Origin: Treponema_C sp050320395
Lineage (GTDB): Bacteria; Spirochaetota; Spirochaetia; Treponematales; Treponemataceae
Reading direction: 5' to 3'
DNA: 64,000 nucleotides
NCBI RefSeq assembly: GCF_050320395.1
Contig: NZ_CP144459.1
Location: forward strand, 2,418,001 to 2,482,000
The notes under the pieces are model-generated. The model ran no database searches, was not told where the DNA came from, and saw only the letters and a list, made by a program, of their open reading frames with translations. Both the position numbers and the translations under genes were made by a program. Positions 1-7,715 of this stretch are shown here, in pieces (the first letter of the stretch is position 1; every line of letters begins with the position of its first letter).

Positions 1-1
1 A

Positions 2-340
2 ATGTATAAAGTGCAGCTTACACCGCAAGCCGTAGAGGATTTGCAGGATATAAAATCATACATATCGGATGAACTTAAAAATCCTATTGCAGCCCAAAAT
101 ACGGTGAATAAAATTATTGAAACGTATGAAAATCTTGCACATTTTTCTGACAAAGGAATGCCTGTACAGAAATATGTTTCATTTCCGACAGAGTACAGGT
201 TCATACTTGCCGATAATTATTCTGTTTTCTATCGCATCGAAAATAACAGTATACGCGTTATAAGAATTTTGTATTCACGCAGCGACTTTATCCGTATTTT
301 ATTCAAAGACATCGATAAGGATACGGTATGCCGCACATGA
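2..340 (+). CDS. ParE/RelE-type toxin with repeat-derived C-terminus
   Basis: A 112-residue protein of the ParE/RelE toxin superfamily, expected to act in the cytoplasm on DNA gyrase or on ribosome-bound mRNA. It has the usual opening (YKVQLTPQAVEDLQDI), a central conserved arginine (TEYRFILADNYSVFYRI) and the final strand IRVIRILYSRSDF. The last part, from about IRILYSRSD onward, is encoded inside a 197-bp direct repeat whose second copy encodes the end of an unrelated PIN toxin in another frame, so the natural C-terminus may have been replaced. Its start lies at the second base of the window, and the partner antitoxin is presumably just outside. Family assignment is good; activity is not certain. 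Confidence 0.75.
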   Translation: MYKVQLTPQAVEDLQDIKSYISDELKNPIAAQNTVNKIIETYENLAHFSDKGMPVQKYVSFPTEYRFILADNYSVFYRIENNSIRVIRILYSRSDFIRILFKDIDKDTVCRT

Positions 341-457
341 CCAAGGGCGGAAAGTTTATTTTCGGAAAATCGCTGATAAAACAAGACGGAACAGTTCAGC
401 TTCCTACTCAGACGGTGGAAGAATATAACATTACCGCCGATACAAAAATATACCTTT
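261..457 (+). repeat. Direct repeat, copy 1 (197 bp)
   Basis: Nearly identical to 1091-1287, offset by 830 bp, with about a dozen differences. It contains the 3-prime end of the ParE-like toxin and the first 43 codons of a copy of the gene at 1158. Match ends at the point where copy 1 runs into a stop codon. Confidence 0.9.
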
Positions 458-459
458 AA
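328..459 (+). pseudogene. Truncated copy of the AbrB-like gene at 1158
   Basis: This reads 43 residues from ATG (MPHMTKGGKFIFGKSLIK...) and stops with TAA exactly where the repeat match with 1158-1287 ends. The intact copy has 155 residues. It keeps only the first AbrB-like half, with a few substitutions. It overlaps the end of the ParE-like gene by 13 bp. It is best read as a remnant left by duplication of the region; a short antitoxin-like product cannot be excluded. Confidence 0.75.
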
Positions 460-552
460 TCCTTATTTACAGAAACCTCAATCTTACCGACTATTTTTTT
501 TGGAAAAACTATGATAAAATATGTAGACTATGAATAATGCAGGAGGTATGAA

Positions 553-777
553 ATGACAGTTGCAGCTTCCGAACTTACACAAATGATGAAAACTCTCACA
601 GAGGAAGATTATAGTTCCGTGATAAAATATGTTGAGTTTCTTGTCAGTTCTCGAAAAAAAAACACCAAAGCAACCATCCGGCAGATACAGGAAATGTTTA
701 CCGATAATAAAGGCTGGATTTCTGAAGAGGAAATGTTATCGGATATGGCGGCTTTCCGCCGTTCACGGTTAGCATAA
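553..777 (+). CDS. Antitoxin partner of PIN toxin
   Basis: A small 74-residue protein preceded by a good Shine-Dalgarno (AGGAGGT, 541-547). Its stop overlaps the start of the PIN toxin by one base (TAATG), the typical antitoxin-toxin coupling. The N-terminal part (ELTQMMKTLTEEDYSSVIKY) is helical, and the C-terminal half is charged with EEEMLSDMAAFRRSR, which probably wraps the toxin. No DNA-binding fold is recognised with confidence. The assignment rests mainly on its position and size. Confidence 0.65.
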   Translation: MTVAASELTQMMKTLTEEDYSSVIKYVEFLVSSRKKNTKATIRQIQEMFTDNKGWISEEEMLSDMAAFRRSRLA

Positions 778-1148
778 TGAGAATTTTTTTAGATACGAAT
801 GTTCTTGTTTCCGCATTTGTATTTGCAGGAAGGACAGGTAATCTTTTAGAGATGCTTTTTGACGGTGATTATGACCTACTCATTTCAGAATACGTGGACA
901 GCGAATTTAAAGCAAAGCTCGAAGAAAAATGGAGCTCAAAAGCGGATAAAATTTATTCCCTATATCGCAGCTTACCGTTTATATTTTGTTCAAGTACCGA
1001 TAAGCAATATGATATAATCCGCGATAAAAAGGATATCCCTGTATTAAGCGATGCTCTTTTTAATAATGCAGATATCATTCTAACCGGAGATAAGGATTTT
1101 GTATTCACGCAGAGACTTTATCGGTATTTTATTCAAAGACATCGATAA
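777..1148 (+). CDS. PIN-domain toxin (putative RNase)
   Basis: 123 residues beginning MRIFLDTNVLVSAF, the first acidic motif of PIN nucleases (Asp6). It is followed by a central glutamate region (SEYVDSEFKAKLEEKW) and the late acidic motif SDALFNNADIILTGDKDF. PIN toxins are Mg-dependent ribonucleases and this one is translationally coupled to the antitoxin upstream. The final 19 or so residues come from the second copy of the 197-bp repeat, read in a different frame from the ParE-like gene at 2-340. The catalytic acidic residues precede this segment, so the enzyme could be active. Confidence 0.75.
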   Translation: MRIFLDTNVLVSAFVFAGRTGNLLEMLFDGDYDLLISEYVDSEFKAKLEEKWSSKADKIYSLYRSLPFIFCSSTDKQYDIIRDKKDIPVLSDALFNNADIILTGDKDFVFTQRLYRYFIQRHR

Positions 1149-1287
1149 GGATACGGTATGCCGCAGATGACCAAAGGCGGAAAGTTTATTTTCGGAAAAT
1201 CGCTGATAAAACAAGACGGAACAGTTCAGCTTCCTACTCAGGCGGTGGAAGAATACGACATCACCGCCGATACAAAAATATACCTTT
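1091..1287 (+). repeat. Direct repeat, copy 2 (197 bp)
   Basis: Second copy of the segment at 261-457. It holds the last codons of the PIN toxin and the first 43 codons of the intact AbrB-like gene (1158-1625). Because the gene is complete only here, this looks like the donor copy. Confidence 0.9.
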
Positions 1288-1625
1288 TTACGGGAAGCAA
1301 AAAAACCGGAGGCTTTTGTATCACCCGAAAAGGCTTGCTTGAGCCTTCAACACTCGGACACATTTTAACCGATAACCCGAATTTGCAAAACTACACTTGC
1401 AGCTGCGGTGAGTTTATCAAATACAAAGGGCGTTTCTACTGTTGGCTCGATATATCCGAAACCGGAATCATTCGCTTGACAAAAAAGATGATGGACTTTC
1501 TTGACATCAAACCCGGCATGTACCTGCTTGCTATCCGCAGCAGCAATATTGCATTTACGATGGGTGCAAAGGGGCCGTTAATTGAGAAGGCTCATAACTA
1601 TGAAGGGGTTATTCCGGAATTTTAA
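1158..1625 (+). CDS. Uncharacterised protein with two AbrB-like halves
   Basis: 155 residues, starting 9 bp after the PIN toxin stop and so probably co-transcribed with it. Two segments look alike: DGTVQLPTQAVEEYDITADTK (residues 21-41) and ETGIIRLTKKMMDFLDIKPG (about 112-131). Both resemble the swapped-hairpin AbrB/SpoVT fold (short beta hairpin, helix, then IKPG-type turn). A CSCGEF motif and another cysteine lie between them. The fold call is inference. It may be a transcriptional regulator of the neighbouring toxin genes, but no function is established. A truncated second copy lies at 328-459. Confidence 0.5.
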   Translation: MPQMTKGGKFIFGKSLIKQDGTVQLPTQAVEEYDITADTKIYLFTGSKKTGGFCITRKGLLEPSTLGHILTDNPNLQNYTCSCGEFIKYKGRFYCWLDISETGIIRLTKKMMDFLDIKPGMYLLAIRSSNIAFTMGAKGPLIEKAHNYEGVIPEF

Positions 1626-1734
1626 ACCGGTGTCTTTCAGAGAAGGGGCTTTTCGTGCTTGAAGATTATGACGGTTTTACTGATAAATTATTATACAAAT
1701 ACTGATAAAAATGTCTAAAAGAGAGACTAATCGG

Positions 1735-1763
1735 TTGGAAAAAGTTATTGATTTGGATATAAT
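1735..1763 (+). promoter_or_regulatory. Sigma-70-type promoter of the DUF5343-HEPN pair
   Basis: TTGGAA (1735-1740), a 17-bp spacer and a perfect TATAAT (1758-1763). It predicts a start near 1770 and a 5-prime leader of about 40 nt with Shine-Dalgarno AAAGGAG before the GTG at 1810. Confidence 0.7.
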
Positions 1764-1809
1764 GACAAAAGTGATGATTTACACAAATAAATTATAAAGG
1801 AGAAATTAA

Positions 1810-2433
1810 GTGAATGTAAATTTACCATATTTAGCAGCGCCAGGATCAATTATTACTTGCCTTGAAAGAATAAAGACCGCTTCAACACCTGATAGAGTGA
1901 CTACAGATTTTGTTAATACTATTTTACAAATAAAAGGCGGTACGGGAAATGCAATCATTCCATATCTAAAAAAAATAGGTCTCGTATCAAGTGATGGTTC
2001 TCCTACAGATTTATATAGACAGTTTCGAAATAACTCAAATGGTGGAATTGCAATAGCTGAAGCTATAAAAAAAGGATATAGGCCATTACTTGAAGCAAAT
2101 GAATATTTTCATAAATTAAATGATACAGAATTAAAGGATTTAATTATTCAAGTTACAGGTTTAGATAAAGATAATGCATCCATAAAGTTAATAAGCAATA
2201 CTCTAAAAAATTTGAAGACTTTTGCTCTATTTGAGGATAATATTGATTCTGATATCAGTGTTGAACCAAAAGAACTCCAAATACCACTCCCTCAACCCAG
2301 TTTTCCACATCAAGAAAAAATTGGATTAAACTTATCATATACAATTAATTTGAATTTACCTAACACGACGGATCAATCTGTATTTAATGCGATCTTTAAA
2401 AGTTTGAAGGAGAATCTACTTTCAAATGAATAA
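1810..2433 (+). CDS. DUF5343 family protein
   Basis: 207 residues from a GTG start 7 nt downstream of AAAGGAG. The N-terminal 150 residues match my recollection of the DUF5343 family: LPYLAAPGSI, then winged-helix-like segments (FVNTILQIKGGTGNAIIPYLKKIGLVS-type) and a GYRPLLEANEYF stretch. The C-terminal 60 residues are variable with ILNLSYTINLNLPN-type beta strands. Its last 8 bp overlap the HEPN gene. DUF5343 genes are often annotated next to Swt1-type HEPN genes, suggesting a two-part toxin-antitoxin or abortive-infection unit in which this is the sensor or antitoxin. That role is inference. Codons are AT-rich compared with the housekeeping genes downstream, consistent with transfer. Confidence 0.7.
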   Translation: MNVNLPYLAAPGSIITCLERIKTASTPDRVTTDFVNTILQIKGGTGNAIIPYLKKIGLVSSDGSPTDLYRQFRNNSNGGIAIAEAIKKGYRPLLEANEYFHKLNDTELKDLIIQVTGLDKDNASIKLISNTLKNLKTFALFEDNIDSDISVEPKELQIPLPQPSFPHQEKIGLNLSYTINLNLPNTTDQSVFNAIFKSLKENLLSNE

Positions 2434-3022
2434 GAAAACTATTGAACAAAAAATCATGGCTTTTGGAATGTCAAATACAATGGTTATAGCAGACTTAAAA
2501 AATATACAGGATAAATTCAGTATAAAATTAGGAATAGAGAATAATGAAAAAGAGGAAATAAAACAATCATATTATCCTCAGTTTCGTGAGGCAATAAGAG
2601 AAGATGCTAAGACAATGAGTCAATATTATGAACTTTTTTATTGTTTAGAGAAATCTATTAGGGAAATTGTTTCACAAACAATCGAAGCTTCTGAAAACAC
2701 TGAAAATTGGTGGACATCAAAAAGAATACCAGATAACATAAAAAATGATGTTAGGCAAAGAATTCAGAGAGAAATTGATATGGGGATGACTCGTCGTTCA
2801 GAAGAAGAATTAGATTATACTACATTTGGGGAGCTTTCACAAATCATTACAACAAATTGGGATATTTTTGGAAGCCTTTTATCAAGTAAAAAAGCTCTTG
2901 AAAAAGTTATGACAGCCTTAAATAACCTACGAGGGCCTATTGCACATTGTAGTATGCTTGCAGAAGATGAAGTTCTAAGATTAAAACTCACCGTTCGCGA
3001 TTGGTTTAGATTAATGGAATAG
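2426..3022 (+). CDS. Swt1-like HEPN-domain protein, putative RNase toxin
   Basis: 198 all-helical residues. Near the C-terminus lies R169-GPIA-H174, an Rx4H motif of the kind that forms the HEPN ribonuclease active site, followed by an amphipathic helix ending RLKLTVRDWFRLM. The N-terminal part carries the long helix LFYCLEKSIREIVSQTIE. The arrangement resembles the Swt1-type HEPN family. It overlaps the DUF5343 gene by 8 bp and shares its promoter, so the two are made together. Expected to cleave RNA when released from its partner; that is inferred from the motif only. The region downstream (3023-3194) is very AT-rich and shows no gene. Confidence 0.7.
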   Translation: MNKKTIEQKIMAFGMSNTMVIADLKNIQDKFSIKLGIENNEKEEIKQSYYPQFREAIREDAKTMSQYYELFYCLEKSIREIVSQTIEASENTENWWTSKRIPDNIKNDVRQRIQREIDMGMTRRSEEELDYTTFGELSQIITTNWDIFGSLLSSKKALEKVMTALNNLRGPIAHCSMLAEDEVLRLKLTVRDWFRLME

Positions 3023-3194
3023 CTTATAACAACTCTTTTTATATATTCATAGTATACAAGTAATATTATATCCTAACCATATATTAAACCGCATAATAAC
3101 AACATTTGTCAGAAAAAGTCAAAACATCTTAAAAAATGATATTAACCATTCTAATCAGTAGAGATAAAATAAATTTTAATTTCAGGAGATAATT

Positions 3195-3647
3195 GTGAAC
3201 AAAACCGCCATCATCTACGCTTCGATCCATCATAAAAACACAGAAAAATTGCTAACAGAAATTTCAAAAGAGATAGAAATCGATATCATCAATATTAATA
3301 AAATAAAAGAAATAGATTTTTCAAGATACAAAACAATAGGTTTTGGCTCAGGAATATATATGGGGAAATTCCATCAATCAATTTATAAATTTTTAGAAAA
3401 ACACGAAGCAGATATACCTAAGAAAACTTTTGTACTTTGTACCAGCGGAATTGGAAAAGGACGATATGCAAAAAAATTCTTTTCTTATTTACAGGACAAA
3501 GGCTTTGAAGTTTTAGGAGCTTTTGAATGTAAGGGCTTCGATACCTACGGCTTATTTAAATTCTTCGGCGGTCTAGCCAAAGGACATCCCAATACTAAAG
3601 ATATTGAGAATGCCGTTGCATTTATAAAAAATCTTGGAATAGATTAA
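3195..3647 (+). CDS. Flavodoxin-family protein
   Basis: 150 residues from a GTG start with AGGAG 6 nt upstream. It opens with a flavodoxin-type first strand and phosphate-binding loop (IIYASIHHKNTEKL), followed by the second strand and a YKTIGFGSGIYMGKFHQ loop that would cover the FMN ring. A third strand, KTFVLCTSG, and a conserved late region (FDTYGLF...GGLAKGHPN) resemble single-domain flavodoxins of the type found in Firmicutes and treponemes. It probably carries electrons as an FMN protein in the cytoplasm. The redox partner is not evident from neighbours. Confidence 0.8.
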   Translation: MNKTAIIYASIHHKNTEKLLTEISKEIEIDIININKIKEIDFSRYKTIGFGSGIYMGKFHQSIYKFLEKHEADIPKKTFVLCTSGIGKGRYAKKFFSYLQDKGFEVLGAFECKGFDTYGLFKFFGGLAKGHPNTKDIENAVAFIKNLGID

Positions 3648-3689
3648 AGAATATCAAATTTTTTCAATTTAATAAAGTAACGAACTATT

Positions 3690-4205
3690 ATGAATGACAT
3701 GCACATCATTATATGGTCTTTTCCCTTACTCTTTATACTTCACGATTTTGAAGAAATTATTTTCATTAAATATTGGATTCAAAAAAACGAAAACTATCTG
3801 CAAGCAATACTACCTTCAAGATTTATACCTGTTATTAATCACATGAAAAAAATCTCAACGGCGGCATTTGCATTCGGCGTTGCGGAAGAATATATACTTA
3901 TTCTGATTATCTGTATTATTTCTTTTTTGACTAATTGGTATTATTTATGGCTCGGATGTTTTATCGCCTTTGTTTTACATATGATTGTTCATATTTTTCA
4001 GGCACTATTTATAAAAAGATATATCCCTTCATTGGCTACAAGCTTAATATGTACCCCAATATCCATAGCTATATTGGTAAATATATGGAATCAATTTATC
4101 TTTTCAAGAATAATTTTTTATTCAATATTGAGCTGCATTATAATGATAGGAAATCTCGTTTTCATACATTGGTTAATGGGAAAATTAGAGGATAAGTTTA
4201 GCTGA
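3690..4205 (+). CDS. HXXEE-domain membrane protein
   Basis: 171 residues with five hydrophobic segments. The N-terminal helix carries LHDFEE, the HxxEE motif that names the family; a second acidic pair lies at AEEYILI, and HMIVHIFQ gives further conserved histidines. It is an inner-membrane protein of unknown function; the conserved His and Glu suggest metal binding or catalysis within the membrane (inference). No clear Shine-Dalgarno is present. It is not obviously in an operon with the flavodoxin 42 bp upstream, though the orientation is the same. Confidence 0.75.
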   Translation: MNDMHIIIWSFPLLFILHDFEEIIFIKYWIQKNENYLQAILPSRFIPVINHMKKISTAAFAFGVAEEYILILIICIISFLTNWYYLWLGCFIAFVLHMIVHIFQALFIKRYIPSLATSLICTPISIAILVNIWNQFIFSRIIFYSILSCIIMIGNLVFIHWLMGKLEDKFS

Positions 4206-4381
4206 TAACATAATCGGTGAAAATTTGTAAGAATTTATTTAATCTAATCCGAAATATATGTATTCAGAATTAGAACCGCTCTTTTATAAAGTATAGAAGC
4301 CTTTCAAAAATTCCCCTCTCTTCTACAAAATATTTTCCAAAAACCTCTTGCCTTGAACCTAACTGCAAGGTTTATATTATT

Positions 4382-4556
4382 AAAAAGTTTTTATAGGAGG
4401 CATGATAAACAGCTCGGCAGAAATTCTGCCTCACTGTTTATCTTCGAGTTTTGTGCAAAGCACAAAACATCGGTTATTGTATGCGGTTTATAAATAAACC
4501 GCTTGAAAAAACTTTTTTCAGGATTTAATAATCCTTGCAAAAAGTTTTTATAGGAG
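4382..4556 (+). repeat. Three-hairpin block between duplicated leader sequences
   Basis: The sequence AAAAAGTTTTTATAGGAG occurs at 4382-4399 and again at 4539-4556, the second copy serving as Shine-Dalgarno region of the NHL gene. Between them are three perfect hairpins: 4404-4442 (arms GATAAACA/TGTTTATC enclosing GGCAGAA/TTCTGCC), 4448-4468 (GTTTTGTGC/GCACAAAAC) and 4483-4502 (GCGGTTTA/TAAACCGC). The 4206-4381 stretch holds nothing else I recognise. This looks like an insertion of a small structured repeat into a gene leader. Confidence 0.7.
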
Positions 4557-4563
4557 AACTTAT

Positions 4564-5394
4564 ATGAATAAAATTCACATGGGTATTTTTTTAATCGGTA
4601 CGGCGGTTTTGGCAAACTGTAATCTTTTTGCAAAAGAGCATATCGAAATAAAAAAATTAGTTTCATCTCTTTCCGCCCCTGTCGGAATGGCTTTTGACAA
4701 CAAGGGCTATTTGTACATTGCAAACTGGAGTGCAGGGCGAATTGACCGCTACCGCTCGGGAAAAATTGAAACGGTTATAAAAGATATTCCTTCTCCTTCC
4801 GGTCTTGCAATCGACACCAAGGACGCTTTATACATAGCAACCTACAGCGGGGGCGTAATCTACAAAGTGCAAAACGGTAAAAAAAGCACTTTTATTTCAG
4901 GGCTCAGTGTTGTTGCCGGTATAACCTTTGATGATAACGGAAACCTGCTTGTCGCCGAGCGGGGAAAAAGCAGAGTTCTTTCCGTATCGCCGGAAGGAAA
5001 AATCTCGGTACTTGCCGATAAGGGCTTGAGCACTCCGGTTGCGGCTATTCAGGCGGGCAAAGACCGCTATGTCATTAACGACATCACCGGAACAATCTAC
5101 CTCTACCAAGCAAAAAATGCCGAGCTCACCGTTTTGAGTAAAACGCTGAATGCGCCCGCAGCGGGACTCATTCCCGATCCGTTTCAGCCTGATTCCGTTT
5201 TGACCGTCGATTACGGCGGCAAGGGGCTCTACCGCATTTCGCTTACGGACGGAAAAACCGAACAGCTTACCGATAAACCTATTTCTCCCGTCGGCCTCAT
5301 CGCCGCAGCCGATTCAAAAGAACTGTACATCGCAGCGTGGGGAGATAATTCGCTCTATAAAATTACCTTTGAAGGGAACAGCCATGACGATTAA
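4564..5394 (+). CDS. Secreted NHL/SMP-30-like beta-propeller protein
   Basis: 276 residues with a signal-like N-terminus (GIFLIGTAVLANC); the cysteine could make a lipobox but the context (LANCNLF) is not ideal. The rest is a repeated propeller: APVGMAFDNKGYLYIANWS, PSGLAIDTKDALYIATYS, VAGITFDDNGNLLVAER and later blades, each with a hydrophobic-Asp-x-x-Gly turn. Such propellers occur in SMP-30/gluconolactonase-like proteins and extracytoplasmic binding proteins; no catalytic metal site is clear. It probably sits in the periplasm or on the outer membrane. Its last 11 bp overlap the MerR gene, so the two are co-transcribed. Confidence 0.75.
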   Translation: MNKIHMGIFLIGTAVLANCNLFAKEHIEIKKLVSSLSAPVGMAFDNKGYLYIANWSAGRIDRYRSGKIETVIKDIPSPSGLAIDTKDALYIATYSGGVIYKVQNGKKSTFISGLSVVAGITFDDNGNLLVAERGKSRVLSVSPEGKISVLADKGLSTPVAAIQAGKDRYVINDITGTIYLYQAKNAELTVLSKTLNAPAAGLIPDPFQPDSVLTVDYGGKGLYRISLTDGKTEQLTDKPISPVGLIAAADSKELYIAAWGDNSLYKITFEGNSHDD

Positions 5395-5743
5395 AGAATT
5401 TGCCTCTAAACTCGGCGTAAGCGATTCGGCGCTCCGCTATTATGAAAGAATAGGCGTGTTAAAACCCATTCGCAGAAGAAAAAACGGGTATCGGGAATTT
5501 ACGGAGACGGATATCGCTTGGATGGAATTTGTATTCCGCTTAAAAGCAACCGGTATGCCCATAGCGCAGATAGCCGAGTTTGCCGAACTTCGTGAAAAGG
5601 GAGAGAGCACCGCACCCGAGCGGCTTAAAATGCTCCAAGAACACGAAAAGCGCCTTTTAGCGGAACTTGAAACCAAAACCCGCGGCTTAGCAAAAATCCG
5701 CGAAAAAATCGAATACTATAAAAAATTAACTCTAAAGAGGTAA
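5384..5743 (+). CDS. MerR-family transcriptional regulator
   Basis: 119 residues from ATG 5384, chosen over an in-frame ATG 15 bp upstream because MTIKEFASKLGVS is the family start. The N-terminal winged helix reads IKEFASKLGVSDSALRYYERIGVL followed by NGYREFTETD, the standard MerR DNA-binding signature. A long coiled coil follows (LKMLQEHEKRLLAELETKTR) for dimerisation. There is no cysteine cluster, so metal sensing is unlikely; it resembles small-molecule or stress regulators such as those controlling reductases. It sits directly before an SDR gene (5 bp gap), a plausible regulatory target. Confidence 0.9.
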   Translation: MTIKEFASKLGVSDSALRYYERIGVLKPIRRRKNGYREFTETDIAWMEFVFRLKATGMPIAQIAEFAELREKGESTAPERLKMLQEHEKRLLAELETKTRGLAKIREKIEYYKKLTLKR

Positions 5744-5748
5744 AAAAG

Positions 5749-6528
5749 ATGAAAAAATACGTAGTTATCACCGGTGCAAGTTCAGGTATCGGATACGAAG
5801 CGGCAAAGCGGTTTGCGCAGCGCGGGAAAAACATCATTGCGGTTGCACGCACTAAAGAGAAACTTGAAAAGTTGAAAACCGAAATTGCCGGAGCCGGCAA
5901 TGCTTCGGCGGAGATCATTATTAAGATGTACGACCTTACCGAAAAAGAAAATATCTATGCCCTATACAATTCGGTAAAGGAGCTGGATATCGAAACATGG
6001 ATCAACAATGCAGGCTTCGGCGATTATTGCAGTGTGGAAAATCAAAACCTTGCAAAGCTGGAAGATATGTTGAAGCTCAATGTAGAAGCGGTTGCGCTTT
6101 TTTCGGCTTTGTATGTGCGGGATTTTGCAAATAAAGAAAATACGCAGCTTATCAACGTGTCGTCCGTCGGCGGGTATACGATTGTCCCGTCTGCGGTTAG
6201 CTATTGCGCAACGAAATTTTTTGCCGCCGCCTTTACCGAAGGCTTAAGCCGGGAGTTATCCGCAGCGGGCGCGAAAATGCAGGCAAAGGTTTTTGCCCCC
6301 GCCGCAACAAAAACGAACTTCGGCAATATCGCCAATGACATCACAAACTATGATTACAACAAAGCATTCGGAACCTACCACTCGTGCGCTCAGGCGGTGG
6401 ACTTTCTTATGCAGCTGTACGAAAGCGACAAACCGCTCGGCATAGTAAACAGAGAAACCTTTGAGTTCAGCCTATCCGATTACCGTTTTCCCTATGTCCA
6501 AAAACCGCAGACTTTGCAAAAGGTGTAG
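5749..6528 (+). CDS. Short-chain dehydrogenase/reductase (SDR)
   Basis: 259 residues with classical SDR signatures: the NAD(P) loop TGASSGIGYEAAKRF near the start, NNAGFG at about residue 85, the catalytic serine in LINVSSVGG and the catalytic YxxxK in SYCATKFFAAAF. The first basic residues after the loop (VARTKEK) suggest NADP(H) preference. It resembles YqjQ/YdfG-type oxidoreductases of unknown substrate. It follows the MerR gene by 5 bp with a partial Shine-Dalgarno (AAAGAGG), so the two form an operon. Substrate cannot be told from sequence. Confidence 0.9.
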   Translation: MKKYVVITGASSGIGYEAAKRFAQRGKNIIAVARTKEKLEKLKTEIAGAGNASAEIIIKMYDLTEKENIYALYNSVKELDIETWINNAGFGDYCSVENQNLAKLEDMLKLNVEAVALFSALYVRDFANKENTQLINVSSVGGYTIVPSAVSYCATKFFAAAFTEGLSRELSAAGAKMQAKVFAPAATKTNFGNIANDITNYDYNKAFGTYHSCAQAVDFLMQLYESDKPLGIVNRETFEFSLSDYRFPYVQKPQTLQKV

Positions 6529-6787
6529 TGTTGATGGGGTTTAATGCGTAATACGGAGATACTATCAAAAAAGAAATTTCCGCATCGGACTATGAAGGAG
6601 ATGCTTTTTACTATAAAGAATAAAAACTACGGTCTTAACAACCTCATGGGGACTGCTTTAATTGTAAAGGTATACCATAAAATCAGCACCGGCATAAACA
6701 TCAATCTTGACGAATTGGAACAATGCCCTTCCCTCCCCGCACAGCCTGTTATCAATTACCAATTATCCGCTTGCACGCCTTTTTATT

Positions 6788-7504
6788 TTACTTTAACGGG
6801 TCGTTTTTATCCAAAATATGGGGAGGCCAAAAGGCGGGAATCGGTGCGTTCTTTTTCATTTTAAAGTCGCAATAGCCGTCTCCGCAAGCGCAAGTGTTTT
6901 CACGGTACAGCGATACTCCCATTTTTCCGAACATAACGTAATCCAAATTGCACAAGTAGGGCATGTAGTCCATATAGCCGTTTGCTTTTGCGAAATTATA
7001 CAAGGGGCACACGAGGGTGTGAAAATTGATGGGGAACTCCGCCGTCGGTTCTTGGGTGAGCGTTTCAAAGCTGCCCGGATTTTTCAAAGCGTTTTTGCGA
7101 TTTTGCGCATCCTTTTTTTTGAGCATTTTATTTACGAGTTTCGGGCGCTTGAATACGGCAATTTTCAGATTCTTAACAAGGGCGGGCATAGCGTCAAAAT
7201 ATTTTTCAAAACAAATTGTGGTCAACTGTCCCCACTCGTCCAAATCAAGGCCGTGTTTTTTAGCCGCTTCGCCGAAGGCTACAAAAACATAGGCCCCCGT
7301 AAGGTTGGAAGTGCCGCTCACCCTACTGCCGCCGATGTACGGAAACTTTTCCATAAGGTCGGCCGAGTAAATCCGCCATATCTCTTCGAAAGCTTTCTTA
7401 TAGGGTTTTTGAAATATTCTTTCGATTTCGCCGGCAATCAATTTCAAATAAGCGTTTGCCTCTTTTTTCAGCTTTTGTTCGCTTTTTTTATAGTACGGGT
7501 GCAT
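6788..7504 (-). CDS. L-2-amino-thiazoline-4-carboxylic acid hydrolase family protein
   Basis: 238 residues, a member of the family named for the ATC hydrolase that opens a thiazoline ring on the way to cysteine. The hallmark is the late TCACGDGYCDFKM stretch, with three conserved cysteines, and an earlier SRVSGTSNLTGAYVFVAFGEAA. It is a soluble, helical, cytoplasmic protein. Family members in anaerobes are mostly uncharacterised, so the true substrate is uncertain. RBS GGAGGG lies just upstream of the ATG on the minus strand. It is divergent from the peptidase gene at 7716. Confidence 0.75.
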   Translation of the reverse strand: MHPYYKKSEQKLKKEANAYLKLIAGEIERIFQKPYKKAFEEIWRIYSADLMEKFPYIGGSRVSGTSNLTGAYVFVAFGEAAKKHGLDLDEWGQLTTICFEKYFDAMPALVKNLKIAVFKRPKLVNKMLKKKDAQNRKNALKNPGSFETLTQEPTAEFPINFHTLVCPLYNFAKANGYMDYMPYLCNLDYVMFGKMGVSLYRENTCACGDGYCDFKMKKNAPIPAFWPPHILDKNDPLK

Positions 7505-7679
7505 ACGTCCCTCCTCTGATATAAATTATTCTTGAAACTCCGGAAAACAGTCAACCTCTTTAATGCCTGCGGCGTTTAAGCTCAAACCGATTATGTTAAT
7601 TCTAACATACTTTTTTAAATTTGCATAGGTTTGCATTTTTTTTAAGACTTTTTCCGAAAAATTATACAAATTGAATGTA

Positions 7680-7708
7680 TTGACCATTATACGGCCGCTC
7701 ACTATTAT
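7680..7708 (+). promoter_or_regulatory. Promoter of peptidase C1 gene, apparently leaderless
   Basis: TTGACC (7680-7685), 17-bp spacer and TATTAT (7703-7708). The ATG follows the -10 by 7 nt with no Shine-Dalgarno between, so the transcript would begin at or next to the start codon. Confidence 0.65.
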
Positions 7709-7715
7709 AAAGCGC

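Noticed and set aside
1711..1797. 28-codon frame upstream of the DUF5343 gene
   Set aside because: It contains the promoter's -35 and -10 and has no ribosome site, so it is probably not translated.
6544..6864. 106-residue plus-strand frame after the SDR gene
   Set aside because: No domain, no Shine-Dalgarno and its 3-prime third overlaps the opposing ATC-hydrolase gene. Another frame (IKKEISASDYEGDAFYYKE) looks more protein-like but is short, so the area may be a decayed gene.
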